A stretch of 6,397 bases of DNA from Bacteroidota bacterium (GCA_023428585.1 JAEYXG010000195.1:1-6397); one strand, 5' to 3'. Counted from the stretch's first letter, positions 1 to 6,055 are shown. The notes: generated by a model not told the origin, from the letters alone. Translations and numbers: made by a program.

Positions 1-397
1 TTTCACCTGGATACAACCCCGGATAATCGAGTTGTGTAACCAAACCATGCTTCCTCATAATATTGAGAACATCATGAGCTTGACCACCAGGGCCGAAATT
101 GGATGCACCATGAAACCTCACATACCTGTTGGCTTTTTCCCTGTATGCATGGCTCACGAAAAACATTTCGGAAAGATCATAAGAACCTTTGCCAAGTCTG
201 ATCAATTCCGATTCAAGAAATGAAACGGTAGCAAAACTCCAGCATGTGCCGGTTCTGTATTGATCCTTTACAGGAGTATATTCCAGCTCTTTAACTATTT
301 TGAAAATGTAAGGATTATCAATAGTTTTCTCTTGAGAAAATAGACTGTTTGGCAACAGTATAAAAAATAAGGAAATGCAGAAAAACAGACTTTTCAT
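1..397 (-). CDS. Exported C1-family (papain-like) cysteine peptidase, N-terminal part
   Basis: This is the first 132 residues of a gene whose 3' part lies beyond the window start. Translation from the ATG at 397-395 gives an N-terminal signal peptide (residues 1-21, MKS then a Phe/Leu/Ile-rich core, probable cut LFS|QEK). The start of a papain-like catalytic domain follows. The sequence DQYRTGTCWSFA (residues 45-56) holds the oxyanion-hole Gln46 and the nucleophile Cys52 in the usual Q-x5-C-W-S-F-A arrangement. SNFGPGGQAHD (99-109) is typical of the aminopeptidase C/bleomycin hydrolase branch seen in Bacteroidota. The catalytic His and Asn would lie in the missing part. Family knowledge suggests hydrolysis of peptides; the signal peptide places it in the periplasm or outside, unlike the cytoplasmic PepC of Firmicutes. 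The gene is divergent from the T9SS cargo genes, with no sign of a functional link. The family call is firm; the exact substrate is unknown. Confidence 0.88.
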   Translation of the reverse strand, partial: MKSLFFCISLFFILLPNSLFSQEKTIDNPYIFKIVKELEYTPVKDQYRTGTCWSFATVSFLESELIRLGKGSYDLSEMFFVSHAYREKANRYVRFHGASNFGPGGQAHDVLNIMRKHGLVTQLDYPGLYPGE

Positions 398-419
398 GGA
401 ATTGATGTTTTATAAGCTA

Positions 420-427
420 CAAAACTA
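420..427 (-). promoter_or_regulatory. Candidate -7 box for the cysteine peptidase gene
   Basis: On the minus strand this reads TAGTTTTG, an exact match to the Bacteroidota -7 consensus TAnnTTTG, and it lies 22 bp upstream of the peptidase ATG. That would give a short leader of about 15 nt. No TTG -33 element is present at the expected 17-23 bp upstream, so the assignment rests on the -7 box and its position alone. Confidence 0.4.
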
Positions 428-483
428 TAAAAGTGTATGAGAAAAACTTGAAAAAGTTACTAAAATTACTGTAAAAAATTTAC

Positions 484-512
484 TTGTATTGATTTTCATT
501 TTTATACCTTTG
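484..512 (+). promoter_or_regulatory. Promoter for the two-gene T9SS cargo unit (TTG-N18-TACCTTTG)
   Basis: A -33 TTG (484-486) is separated by 18 bp from TACCTTTG (505-512), an exact match to the Bacteroidota sigma-70 -7 box TAnnTTTG. Transcription should begin around 518, leaving an untranslated leader of roughly 157 nt before the ATG at 676. No second exact -7 box was found between here and the start codon. Confidence 0.6.
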
Positions 513-675
513 CCGTGATAAAAAGGATGACCAAGGGGCTCCGAAAAGAGTTTGCGCCAATCTAAAAAGTCATACTACAAAAAAATGTATGGGTTGCTTG
601 TATGTATTGGAAAATAACGTAACTTGTGCCCCTCTAATATGCGCAAAACATTAAATTTTAATAAACTAAAATTAT
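513..675 (+). other. Long 5' leader of the propeller gene with crossing complementary arms
   Basis: This is the stretch between the predicted promoter and the start codon. It holds two exact complementary pairs in crossing order: AGGGGC (534-539) with GCCCCT (628-633), and TTTGCGC (551-557) with GCGCAAA (641-647). If both formed at once the RNA would be a long-range pseudoknot, with a small 5-bp hairpin (CATAC 571-575 / GTATG 587-591) in its middle. The last 28 bases before the ATG are almost pure A/T, as is usual for translation starts in this phylum, and no Shine-Dalgarno sequence is present. I do not recognise any named riboswitch or leader class. Chance pairing is possible in a segment of this length. 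Confidence 0.3.
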
Positions 676-3351
676 ATGAAAAGTAGAAAATTACTCATTG
701 GCTTACTGACATTTATGTTCGCAGCAGGAGTATTCAATGTTATCACTCCAGTTGCATGTGGGCAGGCAGCTCTAGGGTTAAACTGGAATTCTATGGGACC
801 GGATAATTATTCAGGCAGAACCAGAGCCTTATTATTATCAAATAAAGATCCTCAGTTTAAAACTCTATATGCTGGAGGTGTATCAGGTGGTTTATGGAAA
901 TCAACTACTAGTGGTTTAACCTGGTCACAAATTAATACCGACAACGTTATTTTGAATGTTAGTTGTATTGGCCAAGCACCAAACGGAGATATCTATGTTG
1001 GTACAGGTGAAGGCTTTGCCAGTGAGCGATTCAATCTTTTCAGTGGGTTCATTGGGCAGGGAATCTATAAATCAACTGACGGTAATGCCTTTACCAAATT
1101 GGCATCAACGGATCCGGGTACTTTCAATAATCCGGATGCTGAATGGGCCTATATTAATAAGGTAGCTGCAGGTGATAACAATAGAGTATATGCTGCAACC
1201 AACAGTGGATTGAAAGTATCTACTGACGGTGGACAAACATGGGCAGTGGCTAAAGCCGGAGGAGTGGACCTTAATGAAGCAAGCACCGAGGTTGATGTTG
1301 CAAGTGATGGAGCTGTTATTGCATCTGTTGGCAATAAAGTATATCTTTCATTAAATGGAGTAACTGATAATTTCGTTCTTATTTCTGGTGAGGCTGGTGA
1401 AAATGAATTACCTCACGATGGACTTGCCAGGATTGAAACCGCTTTTGCACCATCAGATCCAGCTACCATATATGCTGTATTAATAGCTGACGGCTCAAAT
1501 AGCACCTATTTGAGAGGACAGTTGTTTGGTATCTATGTTTCTAAGGATAAAGGTCAGACCTGGCGTTTGGTAGGCCCTGGTGCCAGCACATTGTTCAATG
1601 TATTTGGTAATGCAGCAAACACTGTTCATTATGGTGATTACGTTGCTTCTTTGGTTGTTAGTGCTTCTAATCCTAATCAGATTTATGTTGGAGGTATGGA
1701 TGTTTGGGAAGGAACACAAATATTAGAGACCGGTTTCTACCAATGGCAGCAGAAAACCCCTGGTTTTGTTACCAGGTTCCATAATATTATTCTTGGAGAA
1801 AATGTGGCTTATGTGTCAACAGATGATGGTATTTATACAACTGATAATGACTTTCAGTCATTGCAGTCATTGAATCGTGATTACAGAACATCAATGTTCT
1901 ATACTGTAGCTTTTGACGATCAAGGCAGAGTACTGGGAGGTACACAGGGTAACGGAACTGTTTTTCTTGATCGTGAAGGTAATACTCCTAAAGCAGGACA
2001 TCAGATTTTTAATGGAAGTGTTGGTGGCTCAGTTGAAATGTCAATGATAAATCCACACGCTATGTTCTATTCATCAACCGGTGGATTGCTTCAAAGATCA
2101 GCCGACCTTGGTGTATCTATTGCCAATGATTTTGTCACTACCGAAATCAGTAACAGTAATACTGGCGTTTTCCTTACTCCTTTCAGAATGTGGGAGAGTT
2201 TCAACAATACAGTGTCAAGAGATAGTGTAACATATTATGCTAAGGTAAATCATGCTTCAGGTGAAACAATTGAAGTGAAAAGTAAAACCGGAGGGTTCCC
2301 GTTTCACTACACTTTAACGGAAGCATTGATAAAGGGAGACTCAGTAAGAATTCAGGATAAAATTTCCTCACGCTTCTTCATTGGAGTTACCAATGCAGTT
2401 TATATGTCGAAAGAGGTGCTTGATTTTGGTAAATTGCCTAAGTGGTTCAAGATTGCCAATATTGACGGTATCCCCTCTGCAATGGCCTATTCAGCTGATG
2501 CCAATTACCTGTTTGTTGGAACACAGAATGGAAAAGTTTACCGTATGGCAAATATTGCATTAGCCAACGATTCAATCAGAGCTGATATTTCAAGTACTTC
2601 AGTAATTATTTCAACCTCATTAATACAGGAATTCCCAAACAGATATATTACTTCAGTTTCCGTTGATCCTAATGATGAAACCAGAGTAGTGGTTACATTG
2701 GCAGATTATGGTAGCAATGATTTTGTATATCTTACAACCAATTCACTTGATCAGTCACCTTCATTCATTTCAGCACAGGGTAATTTGCCCAAGATGCCGG
2801 TTTATTCAAGTTTGTTTGAGATGAGTACATCCAATTTACTTATTGGAACTGACTTTGGCATCTACACCACTACCAACATAGGCTTAAACACCAATTGGGT
2901 TGCTGAAAACAATGGTATGGGTGCTATTCCAATCATGTCAATTCGTCAGCAAACTGCTGTTAGACCAATCATCGATGGATTATCCGGAATTACCAACACC
3001 GGTGCAATCTATATTGCATCACACGGTAATGGGATTTTTGAAAACAGGCTTTATGTTGGCTTGAACCGTCCAATTTTTGATAATAGAACTGATTCTAAAG
3101 TTTTGAATATATACCCGAATCCGGTTAACAATTCTATCAACTTTAACCTTGAAACTGCTGTAACAGGTAATGTGATCCTTAGAATATACGACCTAAGAGG
3201 AAATGCTGTGAAGATGCAGAACCTTGGTATCATGTACAAGGGTGTAAACAAGGTTTCAGTAAATTGTGATGACCTGAGTTCAGGAACCTATATCCTACAG
3301 GCTATAACCAATAATGAGATACAGAAGGCAAAATTTGTTGTTGTAAAATAA
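676..3351 (+). CDS. T9SS-secreted BNR/Asp-box beta-propeller protein
   Basis: An 891-residue exported protein. Residues 1-29 form a signal peptide (basic MKSRK, hydrophobic core, probable cut A-C-G|Q30). Residues from about 35 to 790 are a BNR/sortilin-like propeller region. Clear Asp-box-type turns lie at 76-83 (STTSGLTW), 133-140 (STDGNAFT), 182-189 (STDGGQTW) and 289-296 (SKDKGQTW). Strand signatures such as IYVGTGEG, IYVGGMD, LFVGTQNGKVY and LLIGTDFGIY recur to residue 730, so two propellers or one large one are possible. Residues 808-891 are a type-A T9SS sorting domain: NIYPNPV, IYDLRG, LSSGTYIL and a closing basic strand ending in Lys. The C-terminal domain should be recognised by the T9SS outer-membrane translocon and removed by the PorU-type sortase. 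No glycoside hydrolase active site was recognised, so a ligand-binding or structural role is as likely as catalysis. It is first in a probable unit with the repeat protein 54 bp downstream. Confidence 0.9.
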   Translation: MKSRKLLIGLLTFMFAAGVFNVITPVACGQAALGLNWNSMGPDNYSGRTRALLLSNKDPQFKTLYAGGVSGGLWKSTTSGLTWSQINTDNVILNVSCIGQAPNGDIYVGTGEGFASERFNLFSGFIGQGIYKSTDGNAFTKLASTDPGTFNNPDAEWAYINKVAAGDNNRVYAATNSGLKVSTDGGQTWAVAKAGGVDLNEASTEVDVASDGAVIASVGNKVYLSLNGVTDNFVLISGEAGENELPHDGLARIETAFAPSDPATIYAVLIADGSNSTYLRGQLFGIYVSKDKGQTWRLVGPGASTLFNVFGNAANTVHYGDYVASLVVSASNPNQIYVGGMDVWEGTQILETGFYQWQQKTPGFVTRFHNIILGENVAYVSTDDGIYTTDNDFQSLQSLNRDYRTSMFYTVAFDDQGRVLGGTQGNGTVFLDREGNTPKAGHQIFNGSVGGSVEMSMINPHAMFYSSTGGLLQRSADLGVSIANDFVTTEISNSNTGVFLTPFRMWESFNNTVSRDSVTYYAKVNHASGETIEVKSKTGGFPFHYTLTEALIKGDSVRIQDKISSRFFIGVTNAVYMSKEVLDFGKLPKWFKIANIDGIPSAMAYSADANYLFVGTQNGKVYRMANIALANDSIRADISSTSVIISTSLIQEFPNRYITSVSVDPNDETRVVVTLADYGSNDFVYLTTNSLDQSPSFISAQGNLPKMPVYSSLFEMSTSNLLIGTDFGIYTTTNIGLNTNWVAENNGMGAIPIMSIRQQTAVRPIIDGLSGITNTGAIYIASHGNGIFENRLYVGLNRPIFDNRTDSKVLNIYPNPVNNSINFNLETAVTGNVILRIYDLRGNAVKMQNLGIMYKGVNKVSVNCDDLSSGTYILQAITNNEIQKAKFVVVK
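3097..3348 (+). other. Type-A T9SS C-terminal sorting domain of the propeller protein
   Basis: Residues 808-891 encode the Por secretion-type domain: the NIYPNPV opening motif, the central RIYDLRG strand, LSSGTYIL, and the final strand KAKFVVVK. About 80 residues is the normal size. It is an export and anchoring signal, cleaved at the surface, and does not bear on the function of the propeller. Confidence 0.9.
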
Positions 3352-3405
3352 TTATCGCTGAGTCATTAGATACTTGAACTCTAAAACTGAATAAAAATAG
3401 GAAAC

Positions 3406-4878
3406 ATGAAAAATTTATACTTAACGCTGATGCTGGTAATAGCTGTTACAACGCTTTCGGCATCTCCTAATATCTATACCCCGGAACTGATTGCCCCTGC
3501 CAATAATGCTACAGGTGTATTTCCTGATACAGAGTTGGACTGGAATGCAGTTACCGGTCAACTGGGCTTATATTATGAAGTGAATCTTGACACTACTTCA
3601 GATTTTACTAATCCGGTTGTTTTTACAACTGACCTTACTAACTACAAGATGTCCATGCTTTTATTTGACCAACCATATTATTGGAGGGTTAGGGCAATTG
3701 ACAACAGTGGTAGTTCTGATTGGTCAGAAACCAGAGCATTTACAGTAATAAATACGGTTACCATACGCCGCCCTAATGAAAATGCTGCAAGTGTAACTCC
3801 CAATGTTCAGATTATATGGCAGGATATTTATGGTGTAAGTTTCGTTGACTATCAGCTTGATACAACAGCTAATTTCAACAGTCCTATGCTTAGCCTGACT
3901 TCAGTGGCTAATCATCCAACTGCTTCACAAACCAATGCCAGCTCACTTCATTTTGGACAAAAGTACTACCTGAGAATGCGCGCACGTCATGCTTTGGACA
4001 CTTCAGCCTGGTCAGCATCAAGAAGTTTTACCGTGACCAATAACTTCGCTCTGAAAACTCCAAATGATGGCACTACAGATCTATCACCTGATGTTGAATT
4101 TACATGGAATAAAATTGACGGATTATTGAAATACCAGATAAGGTTATCAATGGACCCCAATATAGCGCAGTATGAAGCATATAATGTTGCAGCTAATCTT
4201 GTTAAATTCTCTCCTGATACATTGTTGTTTGGAACTACCTATTATTGGCAAATGGCTGCTATTCATGCCCATGATACACTACTTTCAGAAATTCGTAATT
4301 TTTCAACCATTGGTAATGTAACCTTGACTTCACCCTCGAATAATGCTACGAATGTTGAACTTCAACCGACATTAACCTGGCAAACACTCACAGGTCTTGT
4401 TAGCTTCCAACTTGATATTGCACGAAATCCTGAATTTACCAATGCATTCTCTTATAACATCAACTCAGGTGGAGAAAATACATTCAAAGTTCCAATTCAT
4501 GTGCTTGATAGTGCCAATGTATATTATTGGAGGGTAAAAGCCATTAGCAGTAGGGATACCAGTGAGTATAGCGATACATGGAGCTTCAGATGCGTTACAT
4601 TGGGAATAGAGGATATTACACCGTTAAAATACGGTGTAAAGGTTTATCCCTCACCTGCAGCAAACCGTGTAAATATCAGTGTTAAAAGCACTTTCAACGG
4701 TAATGCTCAAATTGAAGTTTATGATTTACTTGGCAGCAAACGGATGAGTGAAACTGTTAACTTTATTAATGGATTCCATAAAGATTTTGGACTAGCTCAA
4801 TTGTCAAACGGTATCTATATGATCAGCATCATTATGGATGGACAAAGGACAACAACGAAATTGATTATTCAGAAATAA
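3406..4878 (+). CDS. T9SS-secreted protein with four fibronectin-III-like repeats
   Basis: A 490-residue exported protein. The signal peptide covers about residues 1-19 (MKN, hydrophobic core, cut near LSA|S). Four Ig/FN3-like repeats of 90-95 residues follow at about 26-117, 118-212, 213-302 and 304-397. Each opens with a Pro-Asn-rich turn and a Trp strand (ELDW, IIWQ, EFTW, TLTW), and each has a late YYW- or YYL-type strand (YYWRVRA, YYLRMRA, YYWQMAA, YYWRVKA). Residues 408-490 are a second type-A T9SS sorting domain (VKVYPSPAAN, VYDLLG, LSNGIYMI, final KLIIQK). There is no catalytic module; such arrays usually act as spacers or adhesive/binding modules on the cell surface, which is inferred here. 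Only 54 bp with no promoter box and no terminator separate it from the propeller gene, so it is probably co-transcribed. A strong terminator follows 17 bp after the stop. Confidence 0.9.
   Translation: MKNLYLTLMLVIAVTTLSASPNIYTPELIAPANNATGVFPDTELDWNAVTGQLGLYYEVNLDTTSDFTNPVVFTTDLTNYKMSMLLFDQPYYWRVRAIDNSGSSDWSETRAFTVINTVTIRRPNENAASVTPNVQIIWQDIYGVSFVDYQLDTTANFNSPMLSLTSVANHPTASQTNASSLHFGQKYYLRMRARHALDTSAWSASRSFTVTNNFALKTPNDGTTDLSPDVEFTWNKIDGLLKYQIRLSMDPNIAQYEAYNVAANLVKFSPDTLLFGTTYYWQMAAIHAHDTLLSEIRNFSTIGNVTLTSPSNNATNVELQPTLTWQTLTGLVSFQLDIARNPEFTNAFSYNINSGGENTFKVPIHVLDSANVYYWRVKAISSRDTSEYSDTWSFRCVTLGIEDITPLKYGVKVYPSPAANRVNISVKSTFNGNAQIEVYDLLGSKRMSETVNFINGFHKDFGLAQLSNGIYMISIIMDGQRTTTKLIIQK
3481..4596 (+). 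repeat. Four tandem FN3-like protein repeats (coding)
   Basis: Four degenerate repeats of about 270-285 bp occupy about 3481-3756, 3757-4041, 4042-4311 and 4315-4596. The first and fourth are the closest to each other: they share exact 15-nt (3675-3689 and 4521-4535) and 11-nt (3502-3512 and 4339-4349) stretches at equivalent positions. Repeats two and three are more divergent. The similarity is clear at protein level and mostly lost at DNA level, so this is an old internal duplication. Confidence 0.8.
4633..4875 (+). other. Type-A T9SS C-terminal sorting domain of the repeat protein
   Basis: Residues 410-490 carry VKVYPSPAANRVNI, then IEVYDLLGSKR, LAQLSNGIYMISI and a final basic strand TTTKLIIQK. 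The opening motif has YPSP in place of the commoner YPNP. Its overall form matches the sorting domain of the preceding gene, but the two are clearly diverged, so they are not a recent copy of each other. Confidence 0.88.
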
Positions 4879-4895
4879 AGGTAAATTGAGATATT

Positions 4896-4935
4896 AAAAT
4901 GAGCTGCCTTGTTACTAGGTAGCTCATTTTTTTTT
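4896..4935 (+). terminator. Strong intrinsic terminator of the T9SS cargo unit
   Basis: A 14-bp stem pairs 4896-4909 with 4917-4930, broken only by one G-U wobble, around a 7-nt loop (4910-4916). A run of nine T (4927-4935) follows the stem. It lies 17 bp after the stop codon of the repeat protein. Read on the other strand the same stem ends in only four T, so it may also stop the convergent gene at 4973-5734, less efficiently. Confidence 0.9.
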
Positions 4936-4958
4936 AAATCCGGTTGTGCTTATATCAA

Positions 4959-4974
4959 AATCTTAGTAAAGATT
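4959..4974 (-). terminator. Weak hairpin at the 3' end of the minus-strand exported protein gene
   Basis: AATCTT and AAGATT form a perfect 6-bp inverted repeat around a 4-nt loop. It overlaps the stop codon (4975-4973), and on the minus strand it is followed by a short T-rich run. It is too weak to be a convincing terminator alone; the large hairpin at 4896-4930 is the better candidate for stopping this gene. Confidence 0.25.
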
Positions 4975-5734
4975 AATCATATCTTTTACCTAGTCCGGCA
5001 CTTAAATATAAGGTTACAAAAAACTGATCGGCTTTTTGGGTAGCCATAATTGGAACCGGTTTAACAAAATAGTCAATTACAGCTCCTATTTCAACTAGCT
5101 TGGTGCTCTGATTGATGTTACCGAACTCAATGCCTAAAGCCAATTTGGCATAGACGCCCGGATAGGGTTTAAGTTCCTTAAATCCATTAAGAAATGAAGC
5201 CCTTCCAAAAATATTATCGGGAAAATGTTTGTCGGGGTCATATTTTTCCTTATTGATTACTGGTCTGGTTTCGGTTGTGTCCCATTCAAGGATATTCAAA
5301 TAAACCGGCTTTGTAAGTGCCATATTGAGTCCTCCAATGTAGAACAGCCTAAGTTCGGCACCACCACTATAAGGCTTCCTGTTTAATTGTACTTGTGATC
5401 CATAGCCCGCGCGTACAAGATATACAGCATTCAATTTGCCATAAATGTAACTACGCGTATTGGTATAAAACGGATTTATACTTTTAATTTCCTTGGCATG
5501 TTTATATTCTAGCAAATCAAACTCTAGAATTCGTTTATTAAATGCTGTCCTGTTTTCGCCCAGGCGGTATTCAAGCCCCCAACCATTTGTATGTAAAATA
5601 AAAGCACCATTCATCTCCTTTCTGAAAAGGACATTATCAGCTACAGAATCAAAATCCGCCTCGTATTGAGCAGAAACGGATAGATTCAGCAGTAAGAAAA
5701 AAAGTATATGTGATATAAGGGTTATCTTTCTCAT
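4973..5734 (-). CDS. Exported protein of unknown function, probably outer-membrane associated
   Basis: A 253-residue protein, reading from the ATG at 5734-5732. An in-frame ATG exists 36 bp further upstream, but the internal start is preferred: it gives a classic signal peptide (MRK, then a Leu/Phe-rich core, cut VSA|Q23), and the upstream ATG would lie inside the predicted promoter. The mature part is rich in Tyr and Gly with alternating polar/hydrophobic strands. Notable segments are NGWGLEYRLGENRT (50-63), DLLEYKHAKEIKSINPFY (73-90), YGKLNAVYLVRAGYGSQ (98-114), GGAELRLFYIGGLN (124-137) and a C-terminal strand pair (FFVTLYLSAGLGK, 238-250). This resembles uncharacterised Bacteroidota proteins thought to form beta-rich, barrel-like outer-membrane structures. 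I do not recognise a named family, and no catalytic motif is visible. It is convergent with the T9SS cargo genes and lies downstream of the small lipoprotein gene on the same strand, from which a terminator and its own promoter separate it. Confidence 0.8.
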   Translation of the reverse strand: MRKITLISHILFFLLLNLSVSAQYEADFDSVADNVLFRKEMNGAFILHTNGWGLEYRLGENRTAFNKRILEFDLLEYKHAKEIKSINPFYTNTRSYIYGKLNAVYLVRAGYGSQVQLNRKPYSGGAELRLFYIGGLNMALTKPVYLNILEWDTTETRPVINKEKYDPDKHFPDNIFGRASFLNGFKELKPYPGVYAKLALGIEFGNINQSTKLVEIGAVIDYFVKPVPIMATQKADQFFVTLYLSAGLGKRYD

Positions 5735-5757
5735 TACTGTATAACAATTATTTAGTA

Positions 5758-5790
5758 CAAAAGTATACAAATGGATCGACTAATAAGCAA
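5758..5790 (-). promoter_or_regulatory. Promoter for the exported protein gene at 4973-5734
   Basis: On the minus strand TTG (5790-5788) is followed after 22 bp by TACTTTTG (5765-5758), an exact TAnnTTTG -7 box. The expected start of transcription, near 5752, gives a leader of about 18 nt before the ATG at 5734. This supports the internal start codon, because the alternative ATG at 5770-5768 would lie upstream of the -7 box. The -33 element coincides with the end of the preceding gene's terminator. Confidence 0.55.
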
Positions 5791-5815
5791 AAAAAGCCCA
5801 TGTATTACATAGGCT
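5789..5815 (-). terminator. Intrinsic terminator of the small lipoprotein gene
   Basis: Read on the minus strand, AGCC-x-ATGT pairs with ACAT-x-GGCT (5815-5807 with 5803-5795): eight paired bases plus one mismatch around a 3-nt loop. A run of seven T (5795-5789) follows. It starts 24 bp after the stop codon of the small lipoprotein, which is where a terminator for that gene would be expected. Confidence 0.65.
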
Positions 5816-5838
5816 GCCTGAGTAGATAATTACCAGTG

Positions 5839-5967
5839 CTAGAAGTTTCTTTCTACTTTGTATCGATGCGATTCACCATAAGCCGCACATTTTTGTGAAG
5901 ACTTGCATGAAACGGCAAGAATTGATAATACGCTTACGACTATAATAATCTGAATTAATTTTTTCAT
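5839..5967 (-). CDS. Small lipoprotein, 42 residues
   Basis: A short reading frame from ATG (5967-5965) to TAG (5841-5839). The product starts MKKLIQIIIVV and has a hydrophobic segment to residue 19. It then carries a lipobox-like LAVSC, so Cys21 is the likely lipidated residue after signal peptidase II cleavage. The mature part is only 22 residues: CKSSQKCAAYGESHRYKVER and two more residues, with a second Cys at 27, a CAAYG motif and a basic C-terminus. Support for a real gene comes from the coherent lipoprotein signal, a candidate promoter upstream and an intrinsic terminator just downstream. The Ser-Ser-Gln linker after the Cys fits Bacteroidota small lipoproteins, but the function is unknown. 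It probably sits in the inner leaflet of the outer membrane or on the surface; the sequence does not say which. Confidence 0.72.
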   Translation of the reverse strand: MKKLIQIIIVVSVLSILAVSCKSSQKCAAYGESHRYKVERNF

Positions 5968-6012
5968 AATTTTACGAATACGAAAGGTTAGGTTTCCATT
6001 GTAGTTATAAAT

Positions 6013-6032
6013 ATAACTGAATTGTCAGTTAT
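6013..6032. promoter_or_regulatory. Perfect 8-bp inverted repeat between ung and the small lipoprotein gene
   Basis: ATAACTGA (6013-6020) and TCAGTTAT (6025-6032) are exact reverse complements around the 4-nt loop ATTG. The site lies 45 bp upstream of the lipoprotein ATG and 39 bp upstream of the ung ATG. It could be an operator for a dimeric regulator or, in the lipoprotein mRNA, a leader hairpin. No T-run follows on either strand, so it is not an intrinsic terminator. Confidence 0.4.
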
Positions 6033-6055
6033 TTATTGTTAATCAAAAAATCCGC

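Noticed and set aside
32..223. Plus-strand open frame of 63 codons.
   Set aside because: It lies wholly antisense to the cysteine peptidase, whose catalytic motif is unmistakable in the opposite frame; the plus-strand product has no recognisable features.
585..654. Two possible short upstream frames in the leader: ATG 585-617 (10 residues) and ATG 589-654 (21 residues).
   Set aside because: No codon pattern, signal or recognisable motif supports translation, and frames this short occur by chance in any leader. They could be revisited if the leader proves to be regulatory.
513..675. Known riboswitch classes (c-di-GMP, TPP, SAM, preQ1 types) in the leader of the propeller gene.
   Set aside because: I could not align the conserved core bases of any of these classes to the sequence; only generic complementary arms are visible.
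751..768. Possible lipobox (PVAC) at the end of the propeller protein's signal peptide.
   Set aside because: Pro at the -3 position is poor for signal peptidase II, while A-C-G|Q fits signal peptidase I well, and proteins with T9SS sorting domains are normally processed by the latter.
956..3251. Several 60-74 codon frames inside the propeller gene on both strands (956-1165, 1149-1334, 1495-1719, 2381-2563, 3051-3251).
   Set aside because: They overlap an 891-codon gene with clear domains and signals, and none shows a motif or start context of its own.
676..3351. Annotation of the propeller protein as a sialidase or xyloglucanase based on its BNR/Asp-box repeats.
   Set aside because: Asp-boxes mark the fold, not the activity. 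The Arg triad of sialidases and the catalytic Asp of GH74 were not recognised.
5735..5770. Longer version of the minus-strand exported protein, starting at the ATG at 5770.
   Set aside because: The extra 12 residues would sit before a complete signal peptide, and this ATG lies upstream of the predicted -7 box at 5765-5758. The start at 5734 gives a standard export signal.
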